DNA from: Sinorhizobium sp. A49
Lineage (GTDB): Bacteria; Pseudomonadota; Alphaproteobacteria; Rhizobiales; Rhizobiaceae
DNA length: 64,000 nucleotides
Assembly (NCBI RefSeq): GCF_002002725.1
Contig: NZ_MUNW01000059.1
Location: forward strand, 248,001-312,000
Direction: 5' to 3'
This document shows positions 54,957-63,916 of this stretch, piece by piece; within the stretch, counting starts at the first letter, position 1, and each line of letters starts with the position of its first letter. The notes beneath the pieces were generated by a model. That model was not told the origin of the DNA and made no database searches. It was given only the letters and a program-made list of their open reading frames with translations. The translations under genes were made by a program, and so were the position numbers.

Positions 54957-55103
54957 CTATACACTTTGACACCAGTTTACTTTTGGTTCATGACAATCGG
55001 GCTCCGGCGGGTCTGTGGGGGATGTCCAACGACCCTCGCCGAGCGATGACGCCGTCCCGCGGTGTCCGTTCCGGTCCCGCCGGGAAAAGAACAGGAGAGG
55101 GTC

Positions 55104-56384
55104 ATGACCAAGAATTTCATCCGCGCCGCGGCGCTGGCGCTCATGACGGCAACGTCGACGCTGGCCCTGCAGCCGGCAGAGGCTGCCACCGATGCAGCCG
55201 CCGTCGTCAAGCACTACACCGTCGTTGCACATGCCAAGTTCGAAGATGCGCTGATCACGGCGCAGGCGCTCGACAAGGCGATCGACGCGCTGATCGCGAC
55301 CCCGAGCGAAGCGACGCTGAAGGCGGCGCGCGAGGCCTGGCTCAAGGCCCGCAACCCGTACCAGGAAACGGAAGTCTACCGCTTCGGCAACGCCATCGTT
55401 GACGAGTGGGAAGGCAAGGTCAACGCCTGGCCGCTGGACGAAGGCCTGATCGACTATGTCGACCCGAGCTACGGCAGCGAAAGCGACGAGAACGGCCTGT
55501 TCACCGCCAATGTGATCGCCAACAAGGCGATCAAGATCGATGGCAAGGACGTCGATGCCACCAACATCACGCCGGAACTACTGGCGGGCACCCTCCAGGA
55601 AGCCGGCGGCATCGAGGCGAACGTCGCCACGGGCTATCACGCCATCGAATTCCTGCTCTGGGGTCAGGACACGAACGGCACCAAGGCTGGCGCCGGCAAC
55701 CGCCCCTACACCGATTACGACACCAAGGCCTGCACCGGTGGCAATTGCGACCGCCGTGCCGCCTATCTGAAGGCTGCCTCCGAGCTGCTCGTCTCAGACC
55801 TGAAGGAAATGGTCGCCAACTGGACGCCGGATGGTGCGGCGACCAAAGCCGTCGAAGCCGACCCGAAGGCTGGCTTGACCGCCATCCTGACCGGCATGGG
55901 ATCGCTCTCCTATGGCGAGCTTGCCGGTGAACGCATGAAGCTCGGCCTGCTGCTGCACGATCCGGAAGAAGAGCACGACTGCTTCTCCGACAACACGCAC
56001 AACTCGCACCTGCATGACGCGATCGGGATCCAGTCGGCCTATACCGGCGACTATACCCGCGTCGACGGCACCAAGCTGACCGGCGCCTCGCTTTCCGAGC
56101 TGGTTGCCGCCAAAGATGCGGCTCTCGACAAGGAAATGACCAAGGACCTGGCCACCACCGTCGAGAAGATGCAGGCGATGGCCAAGCGCGCCGAAACCGT
56201 CGAGGCCTACGACCAGATGATCGGCGAAGGCAATGCCGAGGGCAATGCCACCGTCCAGGCTGCGATCGACGGACTTATCGCCCAGGCCAAAACCGTGCAG
56301 CGCGTCATCGCTTCGCTCGATCTTGGAACAATTGAGCTTGAAGGTTCCGACAGCTTGGATAATCCTAACGCTGTGTTCCAATGA
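55104..56384 (+). CDS. Imelysin family periplasmic protein (IrpA-like)
   Basis: 426 aa with a 28-residue signal peptide (ALALMTATSTLALQPAEA). Imelysin/peptidase M75 family, with the diagnostic GxHxxE as GYHAIEFLLWG at about residues 180-190. Such proteins are iron-regulated and are believed to bind or deliver iron or haem, although proteolytic activity is disputed. HDCFSDNTHNSHLHD is a second His-rich stretch. AGGAGAGGG precedes the ATG. It heads the cluster with DUF1111, a second imelysin and, after corA, DUF1513. Confidence 0.9.
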   Translation: MTKNFIRAAALALMTATSTLALQPAEAATDAAAVVKHYTVVAHAKFEDALITAQALDKAIDALIATPSEATLKAAREAWLKARNPYQETEVYRFGNAIVDEWEGKVNAWPLDEGLIDYVDPSYGSESDENGLFTANVIANKAIKIDGKDVDATNITPELLAGTLQEAGGIEANVATGYHAIEFLLWGQDTNGTKAGAGNRPYTDYDTKACTGGNCDRRAAYLKAASELLVSDLKEMVANWTPDGAATKAVEADPKAGLTAILTGMGSLSYGELAGERMKLGLLLHDPEEEHDCFSDNTHNSHLHDAIGIQSAYTGDYTRVDGTKLTGASLSELVAAKDAALDKEMTKDLATTVEKMQAMAKRAETVEAYDQMIGEGNAEGNATVQAAIDGLIAQAKTVQRVIASLDLGTIELEGSDSLDNPNAVFQ

Positions 56385-56432
56385 GTTGAAAAGGCGGGCC
56401 GCGTCGCAACAACGCGGCCCGATCCTCAGTCG

Positions 56433-57974
56433 ATGAATGCACGGACTGTCCAATTCCTGTCGCGACAGCTCGCAGCGCTGCTCTGCCTGCTTGCAACAGC
56501 TGTTTCTGCGTCTGACGACGCCTCCAACCTGCAGTTGACACGCGACGATCTTTCCGAATCCGACCGCAGCCGCGTTGAAACCACCGTCCGGTCAACGACC
56601 GACTTTTCCAAAGCCGAGCGATATGAGGCAATGTCCGGTGGCGCCGGGACCTCGATCGCCACTGTCGACCAGGACAGCTTCACGCTGTTTTCCGCCAATC
56701 TTGCCTTCTCGGACGAGGAAGCCTTCAAGCTGGGCGATGCGCTCTTCGAGAAACTCTGGGTGTCGTCGCCCTCCTCGACCCAGGCGTCGGATGGATTGGG
56801 GCCGCTCTACAACGCCCGCGCCTGTGAAAGCTGTCATCCGCGCGACGGGCGAGGCCGCCCGCCGGAGGGTTCGCCTGACGCTACATCGATGCTCTACCGC
56901 CTGGCGCGCGAGCCGCGCAATGAGCGTGAGCGCGAGATGCTGGCCAACTACGATCTGCCGAACTTTCCCGATCCTGTCTATGGTAGTCAGCTGCAGGATA
57001 GCGCCGTTCCGGGACTTGCTGCCGAAGGTCATATGAAGATGGCCTACTCGGAGCTGCCGGTGACATTGGCCGACGGCGAACTCGTCTTCCTGCGCAAGCC
57101 ATCCTATACGGTGACCGACCTGAGCTATGGCGATCTCGACCCCACAACGACGCTCTCGCCTCGCGTAGCACCGCAGATGATCGGTCTCGGGCTGATCGAA
57201 GCTATCCATGAGGCCGACATTCTGGCGGGCGCCGATCCCGACGATCGCGACGGCGACGGCATCAGCGGACGCGCGGCGCTCGCCCGCGACCGCAGCACCG
57301 GCAACATCATGCTCGGCCGTTTCGGCTGGAAGGCGCAAAACCCGACGATCCGACAGCAGACGGCGGATGCCTTCGCTGCCGACATCGGCCTGTCGACGCC
57401 GGATGCCGACCGCAGCCACGGTGACTGTACCCAAGCGCAGGCCGCCTGCCTTGCCATGCCCACCGGCGTTCAGGCACGCCTTGGCACCGTCGAGGCGCCT
57501 GATCCGGTGCTTGGCCTCGTGACCTTCTACACCGCCAACCTCGCCGTTCCTGCCCGCCGCCAGGCAAGCTTTCCGAAGACATTGCGCGGCAAGCAGGTCT
57601 TCTACGAAATCGGCTGCACGGCCTGCCATACGCCGAAATTCGTGACGCGCCGAGATGCCTCTCACAAAGCCCAGGCGTTTCAGTTGATCTGGCCCTATTC
57701 CGATTTCCTGTTGCACGACATGGGCGAAGGTCTTGCCGATGGCCAGGCCGTGGGCAGCGCAAACGGCAGCGAATGGCGCACGCCGCCGCTCTGGGGCATC
57801 GGCCTGACGAAAACCGTCAGCAGCCACACTTATCTGCTTCACGACGGGCGCGCCCGCAATTTTACGGAAGCCGTTCTCTGGCACGGCGGCGAAGGCCAGG
57901 CTGCCCGCGACGCCTTCACCCGCCTTTCCACGCGCGACCGCCGTGACCTCATCGCATTCCTGGAGTCCCTTTGA
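56433..57974 (+). CDS. Di-heme oxidoreductase (DUF1111)
   Basis: 513 aa, signal peptide of about 25 residues (LAALLCLLATAVSAS). Two c-type haem motifs, CESCH at about residue 132 and CTACH at about 391, each near a candidate axial Met. DUF1111/COG3488 proteins are periplasmic thiol/di-heme oxidoreductases that accompany imelysins. It starts 48 bp behind the first imelysin gene, and its stop overlaps the next start by one base (TGATG), so translation is coupled. Confidence 0.92.
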   Translation: MNARTVQFLSRQLAALLCLLATAVSASDDASNLQLTRDDLSESDRSRVETTVRSTTDFSKAERYEAMSGGAGTSIATVDQDSFTLFSANLAFSDEEAFKLGDALFEKLWVSSPSSTQASDGLGPLYNARACESCHPRDGRGRPPEGSPDATSMLYRLAREPRNEREREMLANYDLPNFPDPVYGSQLQDSAVPGLAAEGHMKMAYSELPVTLADGELVFLRKPSYTVTDLSYGDLDPTTTLSPRVAPQMIGLGLIEAIHEADILAGADPDDRDGDGISGRAALARDRSTGNIMLGRFGWKAQNPTIRQQTADAFAADIGLSTPDADRSHGDCTQAQAACLAMPTGVQARLGTVEAPDPVLGLVTFYTANLAVPARRQASFPKTLRGKQVFYEIGCTACHTPKFVTRRDASHKAQAFQLIWPYSDFLLHDMGEGLADGQAVGSANGSEWRTPPLWGIGLTKTVSSHTYLLHDGRARNFTEAVLWHGGEGQAARDAFTRLSTRDRRDLIAFLESL

Positions 57975-59098
57975 TGTCCCCCATGCCCTCGCTTGCCTTC
58001 GGCCTTGCGCTGACCGCCCTATCCCTGCCCGCGGTGGCGCAGGAAGGAAGTGCGCTGTCGCCGCGCGTCGTCAACGAGGCTGCCGTGCCGGCCGTGATGG
58101 CGAAGGCGGTCGACGATTTCATCATCCCCGGCTACCGCAACCTGTCGGAGAAGACCGCGGCGCTGACGAAGACATCGACAGATCTTTGCGAAACGCCGTC
58201 GACGGCGTCGAAGGAGAAGGCGCAAGCCGCATTTTCCGAACTCGTGCAGGCCTGGTCCACGGTCGAAATCATCCGTCTCGGGCCGGCGCTCGAACAGAAC
58301 CGCTTCGAGCGCTTCCTGTTCTACCCCGACCGCAAGAGCACGGGCCTGAAGCAGGTGCAGGCCATTCTTGCCAAGAGGGACGAGACGGCGACCGACGTTG
58401 CATCGCTCAAGGGCAAGAGCGTTGCGGCGCAAGGACTGGGCGCGCTGGAATACGTGCTCTACGGCAACGGCTCCGAGGTGCTGGCGGGCAAGGAAGGCGA
58501 TTTCCGCTGCCGCTATGTTATGGCCATCTCTCAGAACCTCGACGCTATCGCCAACGAGTTCCTGACGGAATGGCAAAAGCCTGACGGCATCAAGGCGGCC
58601 TGGAAGAAGCCCGGCCCCGGAAACCCTGAGTTTCGCGACAGCAAGGAAGCGGCAACCGAGCTGCTCGGCATTTTTGTGCATGGCGTCGAAATGGTGAAGG
58701 ACCAACGGCTGAAGCCGTTCTACGCCGGAACCGTCGATGGCGTCCCGGACAAGGGCCATCCGAAATCGGCGATCTACTGGCGGTCGCAGAACACCATGCC
58801 CTCGATCGCCGCCAACATCGCCGGCCTCAAGACCCTGTTCGATGCGGCCGACATGCAAAGCCTGCTTCCCGAAGACAGCCGCTCTGTCGCCGGATCGGCG
58901 GACTTCGTCTTCAAATCCGTCATCGGCATCTCGCAGAACATCGACGGTCCAATTGCAGATGCGATTGCCGACGACAAGAGCCGTGCCAAGCTCGATTTTC
59001 TCACGCTCAACACCGCCGATCTGCTCGACCGGCTGAACAAGGATTTCGGCGGCGCCATCGGCCTTGGCGCCGGCTTCTCCTTTGCCGACGGCGACTGA
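57974..59098 (+). CDS. Second imelysin-like protein with altered GxHxxE
   Basis: 374 aa, signal peptide LAFGLALTALSLPAVAQ. Imelysin fold, but the GxHxxE position reads GLGALEYVLYG, with the His replaced by Gly, so the metal or catalytic site is probably changed. SAIYWRSQNTMPSIAANIAGLK is the conserved C-terminal block. Start coupled to the DUF1111 stop. Diverged from the first imelysin in the same cluster, probably by an old duplication and specialisation. Confidence 0.88.
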   Translation: MSPMPSLAFGLALTALSLPAVAQEGSALSPRVVNEAAVPAVMAKAVDDFIIPGYRNLSEKTAALTKTSTDLCETPSTASKEKAQAAFSELVQAWSTVEIIRLGPALEQNRFERFLFYPDRKSTGLKQVQAILAKRDETATDVASLKGKSVAAQGLGALEYVLYGNGSEVLAGKEGDFRCRYVMAISQNLDAIANEFLTEWQKPDGIKAAWKKPGPGNPEFRDSKEAATELLGIFVHGVEMVKDQRLKPFYAGTVDGVPDKGHPKSAIYWRSQNTMPSIAANIAGLKTLFDAADMQSLLPEDSRSVAGSADFVFKSVIGISQNIDGPIADAIADDKSRAKLDFLTLNTADLLDRLNKDFGGAIGLGAGFSFADGD

Positions 59099-59117
59099 AC
59101 CGGCCGCCGTCCACCGG

Positions 59118-59345
59118 CTGCATGTTTTCAAGAAACATGCAGCGTTCCAAGGTGCTCCAGCGACCTTTGCGCGTCTGAAGAGACGCACGGGGCTGGAGGT
59201 GTTGACAATCCCCTCGTTTGGGCGCAAAGCGCTCCCCGTGTCCGCTCTCGCGGGCACGTTTCACCACAAGGATCAACTTGCAATGAACCCCGACAGTCGA
59301 AGTCGAGCCTTCATGCTCCCGACCGTTCGGTCCTGATTGATCAGG
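59118..59345 (+). promoter_or_regulatory. Hairpin-rich leader upstream of corA
   Basis: Five stable hairpins in about 230 nt. (1) CTGCATGTTT/AAACATGCAG, 59118-59142. (2) outer CTCCAGC/GCTGGAG, 59155-59198, enclosing (3) GCGTCT/AGACGC with loop GAAG, 59171-59186. (4) CGTGTCCGC/GCGGGCACG with loop TCTC, 59237-59258. (5) CCTGA/TCAGG, 59332-59345, including the stop codon of the 17-codon ORF. Hairpin 1 could instead be the 3' end of the imelysin unit. No known riboswitch is recognised. Confidence 0.55.
59283..59336 (+). CDS. Possible 17-residue leader peptide before corA
   Basis: MNPDSRSRAFMLPTVRS, ATG start with AAGGATC at 11-base spacing. It ends 50 bp before the corA start. Short upstream ORFs with hairpins precede magnesium transporter genes in other bacteria (mgtL, corL), but the sequence is not homologous to those. 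Could be accidental. Confidence 0.35.
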   Translation: MNPDSRSRAFMLPTVRS

Positions 59346-59385
59346 GCTTCGTGGCGGTCGGATGACTCGCCCTATGGAGCCCAAA

Positions 59386-60375
59386 ATGCTGCGCATCTAC
59401 AAAAGCCAGAACAGCCATCTCGTGCTCGTCGATATGCTCGACGGCCTTGCCTCGCCGACGCCTGTCATCTGGTACGATCTGCTCAACCCGTCCGCGGAAG
59501 AGACCCGACTGGTCCAGGGCCAGCTCGGTATCGAGATCCCGACCCGCGATGAAATGCAGGAAATCGAGCTGTCCGACCGTCTCTACCAGGAAGACGGCGC
59601 CCAGTTCATGACCATGACGGCGGTTGCCAAGCTCGACAGCGATTATCCGGCCAAGGTGCCCGTGACCTTCATCGTCAAGGGCGCAACGCTCGTGACCGTG
59701 CGCCACGCCGACCCGAAGCCGTTCCAGACCTATGCCAACAGGCTGCAGAAGGCCAACGGCCAGGTTTGCGAAACGGGCGAACTGGTGATGCTGGGGCTCT
59801 TGGAAGCGATGATCGACCGCACCGCCGACGCGCTGGAGCGGGCCGGAAGCGAGGTCGACGGCATTTCGCGTGACGTGTTCCGCAAGACCAATGCCAGCGC
59901 CACCAAGAAGACGCGCGACCTGCAGTCGTTGATCGAGCAGATCGGCCAGAAGGGCGACCTCCTGACGATCGTGCGCGAAAGCCTCGTCAGCATCGGTCGC
60001 CTGGTCGCCTATCATGTGGCGCTCGAGGGCATCGGTCCACGCAAGGCGGCAAAGGAAAGCCGGCAGCGGATCAAGCTGATCCAGCGCGATGCGACCTCGC
60101 TCGGCGACCACGCGCTGTTCCTGTCGAACAAGATCAACTTCCTGCTCGACGCAACGCTCGGCCTGATCAATCTGGAGCAGAACCAGATCATCAAGATCTT
60201 CTCGGTCGCCGCCGTCGTGTTCCTGCCGCCGACGCTGGTCGCCTCGATCTACGGCATGAACTTCGAGGTCATGCCGGAGTTGCAATGGCGGTTCGGATAC
60301 CCCTACGCCCTGGCGCTGATGGTGCTTTCGGCGATCGTGCCGTTCCTCTACTTCAAGCGGCGGGGCTGGCTCTGA
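59386..60375 (+). CDS. corA: CorA family magnesium transporter
   Basis: 329 aa. Large cytoplasmic N-terminal domain and two C-terminal membrane helices, with the selectivity-filter motif YGMNFEVMPEL between them. Terminal RRGWL follows the second helix. Start at 59386 is favoured because GGAG lies 6 bp before the ATG; ATGs at 59362 and 59374 are in frame. It sits inside the imelysin cluster, separated from it by leader and hairpin elements, and may be an independent unit. Confidence 0.93.
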   Translation: MLRIYKSQNSHLVLVDMLDGLASPTPVIWYDLLNPSAEETRLVQGQLGIEIPTRDEMQEIELSDRLYQEDGAQFMTMTAVAKLDSDYPAKVPVTFIVKGATLVTVRHADPKPFQTYANRLQKANGQVCETGELVMLGLLEAMIDRTADALERAGSEVDGISRDVFRKTNASATKKTRDLQSLIEQIGQKGDLLTIVRESLVSIGRLVAYHVALEGIGPRKAAKESRQRIKLIQRDATSLGDHALFLSNKINFLLDATLGLINLEQNQIIKIFSVAAVVFLPPTLVASIYGMNFEVMPELQWRFGYPYALALMVLSAIVPFLYFKRRGWL

Positions 60376-60405
60376 AAGAGCAATCTGCTACATCTTAAGA
60401 AAGGT

Positions 60406-60429
60406 CCGACAGCGGAGTTGCGCTGTCGG
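60406..60429 (+). other. Hairpin between corA and the DUF1513 gene
   Basis: Perfect 9-bp stem CCGACAGCG (60406-60414) and CGCTGTCGG (60421-60429) with no T-run. Located 31 bp after the corA stop and 28 bp before the DUF1513 start; terminator or translation-control role undecided. Confidence 0.6.
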
Positions 60430-60456
60430 CCCGATCAAATGGCAGGCGGGAATGGC

Positions 60457-61548
60457 ATGGGCGCCACCACGGATCTGATCGACCGACGCAACTTCATCAA
60501 GATGGCCGGCGCCGCCTGGGTGGCGACGCTCGGGGCTCGCGGCGCCTTTGCCCTTGAACGCGCCGATGCGGTCTTTGCCTCGGCCTTCATGGCCCCGGAT
60601 GGACGCTACGGCGTTGCCACGCTGACCGAGGCCGGCGAGATCGTCGAGCGCACGGTGCTTCCGGCACGCGCCCACGGCATGGCCCATTCGGCCGCCAGCA
60701 AGCGGATGGTGGCCTTCGCGCGCCGCCCCGGCACCTATGCGATGATCCTTTCGACCGACGGCAGCGCCGCACCGGTGGTCATTGCCGCCGCCGAAGGCCG
60801 GCACTTCTATGGCCATGGCTGCTTTTCCGCCGATGGCCGGCTGCTCTACGCCACCGAAAACGACTTTGCCGCCAATCGCGGCATGATCGGCATCTATGAC
60901 GGCAGCAAACACTTCGCCCGCGTCGGCGAGTTCCCGACCTACGGCATCGGTCCGCACGACATGACGCTGTCCGCCGATGGTCGCATGCTCGCTATCGCCA
61001 ATGGCGGCATCGAGACCCATCCCGACTTCGGCCGCACCAAGCTCAACCTCGACCACATGGAGCCGAGCCTGACGCTGGTCGACACCGAGACCGGCGCGCT
61101 GGTCCAGAAGCACACGCTCCCTGCCGACCTCAGCCGTCTTTCCACCCGCCATGTCGATATCGGCCCGAAGGGCGAGATCTGGTTTGCCTGCCAGTACGAG
61201 GGCGCGCGCGACGACCTGCCGCCGCTTGTCGGCCATTTTTCCCACGGCGAAGACCTTGCCTTCATGGCCCTGCCCGAAAGCACGACCGAGGCGCTTGCCA
61301 ATTATGTCGGCGCCATCGCTGTCAACCGGAACGAGGGTCTGATCGGCCTGACCTCGCCGAAGGGCGGCATTGCCGTGACGCTCGACGCGCGCTCCGGCGT
61401 CGTGCTCAGGCAAGAGCACGTGACCGACGCCGCCGGTGTCGCCGCCGCCGATCACGGCTTTGCCGTGTCGTCATACGACGGTCGCTTCAGGGACCATGAA
61501 AACCCCGTCGCCTGGGACCAGCATATCATCCGGCTCGCTCGCTCCTGA
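60457..61548 (+). CDS. DUF1513 family Tat-exported protein
   Basis: 363 aa with a twin-arginine-like signal (DRRNFIKMAGAAW, then ALGARGAFA) and a beta-propeller-like repeat body, e.g. HFYGHGCFSADGRLLYATENDF and GIGPHDMTLSADGRMLAIANGG. DUF1513 proteins normally complete the imelysin-DUF1111-imelysin clusters. Start 60457 is supported by GGCGGG; ATG 60439 is possible. Confidence 0.87.
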   Translation: MGATTDLIDRRNFIKMAGAAWVATLGARGAFALERADAVFASAFMAPDGRYGVATLTEAGEIVERTVLPARAHGMAHSAASKRMVAFARRPGTYAMILSTDGSAAPVVIAAAEGRHFYGHGCFSADGRLLYATENDFAANRGMIGIYDGSKHFARVGEFPTYGIGPHDMTLSADGRMLAIANGGIETHPDFGRTKLNLDHMEPSLTLVDTETGALVQKHTLPADLSRLSTRHVDIGPKGEIWFACQYEGARDDLPPLVGHFSHGEDLAFMALPESTTEALANYVGAIAVNRNEGLIGLTSPKGGIAVTLDARSGVVLRQEHVTDAAGVAAADHGFAVSSYDGRFRDHENPVAWDQHIIRLARS

Positions 61549-61557
61549 CAACAAGCG

Positions 61558-62154
61558 TCAGGCCGAAAACCGGCCCTCGCCGGCGAGCTTTGCCAGATTG
61601 TCCCATCGATAGGCGGTCTGGTCGTGGTTCTCGCCGCCGAGGCTGACCTGCGCCTGGCCAACGGCCACGGCGCCCAAGCGCTCATAGAATGCCCGGTTCG
61701 GATTGCTGGACAGCACCCAGGCAAACAGCGACGCCGCGCGCATCTCCCGGCAATGGGCAGCAACGCTGCGCACCAGTCCCGAGCCGATACCCGCCCCTTG
61801 AAACTCCTTCAGAATGTAAAGCGCATAGAGCTCGCGATCGAAACGCGGCGGCATCGAGCGGGCCTTGCCGTAATTGGCAAGGCCGATCACGCGGTGCGTA
61901 CTCATGTCGACGGCAACCAGATGGAAGACGTCGGCAACGCGCATGCGCCTGGCATGGCGAAGCGCCTGCTCCTCGATGCTCATGGCATCGAGAAAGTCAT
62001 CGGAGATCAGCCCGCGAAAGGTCGATCGCCAGGTTTCGACGATGACGGAGGCGATCATCATGATGTCGTCCGGTCCAGCCGGACGGATGTCGATGCGGCG
62101 GAAGCTTCTCATGGCAGAGATATAGGTGGCGTCCCGCCGCTTCGAAACGGCCAT
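61558..62154 (-). CDS. GNAT family N-acetyltransferase
   Basis: 198 aa. Acetyl-CoA site LYILKEFQGAGIGSGLVRSV and the late block WVLSSNPNRAFYERLGA are typical. An alternative start at 62112 (MRSFRRIDI) would place the domain at the N-terminus. Substrate unknown. Convergent with DUF1513, divergent from tspO. Confidence 0.85.
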   Translation of the reverse strand: MAVSKRRDATYISAMRSFRRIDIRPAGPDDIMMIASVIVETWRSTFRGLISDDFLDAMSIEEQALRHARRMRVADVFHLVAVDMSTHRVIGLANYGKARSMPPRFDRELYALYILKEFQGAGIGSGLVRSVAAHCREMRAASLFAWVLSSNPNRAFYERLGAVAVGQAQVSLGGENHDQTAYRWDNLAKLAGEGRFSA

Positions 62155-62196
62155 CCATGCTGGAAAGCTCTGAAGCGCGCTCTATCTGTCGATGGC

Positions 62197-62649
62197 ATGA
62201 ACAGAACCCTCGTCTACGCAGTCTTCATCGCAGCCGTCCTCGGTCTCGGGCTCCTCATCGGCTACAACAACATCCCCGGCGAATGGTATCAGGCTCTGGC
62301 AAAGCCAGCCTTCAACCCGCCCAACTGGATCTTCGCGCCGGTCTGGTCGATCCTCTATGTGATGATCGGCTTTGTCGGAGCACGGTTGTTTCTCGACCAT
62401 CGCCGGACTGCGGCCATGCGATTGTGGTTGGCGCAGATGATCCTCAATTTCCTGTGGTCGCCGCTATTCTTCGGCATGCAGGACATTTCCTCGGCCTTGA
62501 TCGTCATCATCGCTTTGTTGATTGCGGTTGCCGGCGTCATCGTCGCAAGCTGGAACAAGGATCGCGTTTCGGCGCTGCTGTTCCTGCCCTATCTCGCCTG
62601 GGTGGCGTTTGCGACAGTGCTCAACGGCTCGATTTTCCTCATGAATTGA
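62197..62649 (+). CDS. tspO: TspO/MBR family protein
   Basis: 150-aa, five-helix membrane protein (tryptophan-rich sensory protein, homologue of the mitochondrial benzodiazepine receptor) that binds porphyrins and cholesterol-like ligands. PAFNPPNWIFAPVWSILYVMIGF at about residues 30-52 and LWLAQMILNFLWSPLFFGMQ are diagnostic. The frame is open well upstream, but the helix begins directly at 62197. In rhizobia TspO responds to oxygen and nutrient stress. Confidence 0.93.
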   Translation: MNRTLVYAVFIAAVLGLGLLIGYNNIPGEWYQALAKPAFNPPNWIFAPVWSILYVMIGFVGARLFLDHRRTAAMRLWLAQMILNFLWSPLFFGMQDISSALIVIIALLIAVAGVIVASWNKDRVSALLFLPYLAWVAFATVLNGSIFLMN

Positions 62650-62734
62650 GCTTGTCGCACCGGTGCGGCCATGCCACTGTCCGTCGATCTGGAAGGCAAC
62701 GGGCCTTCCGCGACAACCAGGACCGAACAGGCTG

Positions 62735-63187
62735 ATGGACGACAGCGATCCCCCAGATTTCCGCAGGCGCATCCGGGAGAGCTTCGCACGGCAGGCGGCG
62801 ATGGAAACGATCGGAGCGGAACTGACATTGGTCGAGCAGGGCACCGTCGAGATCGAACTGCCCTTCGACGACAAGCTGACCCAGCAGCACGGTTTCCTGC
62901 ATGCGGGCGTGATCTCCGCAGCTCTCGACGCTGCCGGTACCTACGCCGCCTATTCCGTCATCGACCCGGATGCCTCGATCCTGACAATCGAGTTCAAGGT
63001 CAACCTCCTGTCGCCGGGACGCGGCGAGCGCTTCCTGTTTCGCGGCGAAGTCACCAAGCCCGGCACGACGATCATCGTCTCCGACGGTCGCGGCTATGCG
63101 ATCCGCTCGGACGGACCTGCCAAGCTGATCGCCTCGATGACCGGCACGATGATGGTGATCCGCGGACGCGAGGATATCGAAGGATGA
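62735..63187 (+). CDS. PaaI family hotdog thioesterase
   Basis: 150 aa. The hotdog active-site block reads QQHGFLHAGVISAALDAAGTYAA at about residues 50-72, with Asp/Glu-type catalytic residues of the PaaI group. Probably hydrolyses an acyl-CoA; substrate unknown. The stop overlaps the next gene start by four bases (ATGA), so the two are coupled. Confidence 0.87.
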   Translation: MDDSDPPDFRRRIRESFARQAAMETIGAELTLVEQGTVEIELPFDDKLTQQHGFLHAGVISAALDAAGTYAAYSVIDPDASILTIEFKVNLLSPGRGERFLFRGEVTKPGTTIIVSDGRGYAIRSDGPAKLIASMTGTMMVIRGREDIEG

Positions 63188-63822
63188 GTTTTGCAATGAA
63201 GGACGTCGCCGGTCGCCAGGTTCTCTATGTCATGGCCGTCGATGCCGAGTACGGCCCGCATCTGAAGGCGCGGATCGCGCCGCTGATGACCGGCGTCGGC
63301 CCGGTCGAAGCCGCCGTGACGCTGACGAAGACGCTGGCCGGCCTAGCCGCCAACGGCAATCTTCCCGATCTCGTCGTCTCCCTCGGTTCAGCGGGTGCCG
63401 CCAGGCTCGAACAGACCGAAGTCTATCAGGCGATATCGGTCGGCTACCGCGACATGGACGCCTCGGCGCTCGGTTTCGAGAAAGGCGCGACGCCTTTTCT
63501 CGATCTTCCCGCCGTCGTATCGCTGCCGCTGCGCATCCCCGGCGTCAAGGAGGCAAGACTGTCGACCGGCGCCAATATCGTGTCGGGCGTCGCCTATGAC
63601 GGCATCGACGCCGATATGGTGGAGATGGAGACCTATGCGGTGCTGCGCGCCTGCCAGGCGTTCGATGTGCCGCTGATTGCCCTTCGCGGCATTTCCGACG
63701 GCAAGGCCGAGCTCAAGCATGTGAGCGACTGGACGGAGTATTTGCACGTCATCGACGAGAAGCTCGCCGGCGTCATCGACAGGCTTGAGGTGGCGATCGG
63801 CACCGGAGAGATCAGGCTCTGA
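63184..63822 (+). CDS. 5'-Methylthioadenosine/S-adenosylhomocysteine nucleosidase-like protein
   Basis: 212 aa, MTAN/purine phosphorylase fold. VMAVDAEYGP near the N-terminus, DMVEMETYAVLRACQAFDVP (catalytic Glu region) and LRGISDGKAEL (catalytic Asp region) match MtnN. It cleaves adenine or a related base from SAM-derived nucleosides, a detoxification and salvage step useful beside several SAM enzymes. ATGA overlap with the thioesterase. Confidence 0.85.
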   Translation: MSFAMKDVAGRQVLYVMAVDAEYGPHLKARIAPLMTGVGPVEAAVTLTKTLAGLAANGNLPDLVVSLGSAGAARLEQTEVYQAISVGYRDMDASALGFEKGATPFLDLPAVVSLPLRIPGVKEARLSTGANIVSGVAYDGIDADMVEMETYAVLRACQAFDVPLIALRGISDGKAELKHVSDWTEYLHVIDEKLAGVIDRLEVAIGTGEIRL

Positions 63823-63916
63823 AAGCCTGGGATTGTCCGGGTGCAATCTAATCGTTGCGCAGAAGACGGGCTTTGATTAAAGGCTCGCCATGATCAAGCT
63901 TGTTTGAAGGCCCGAC

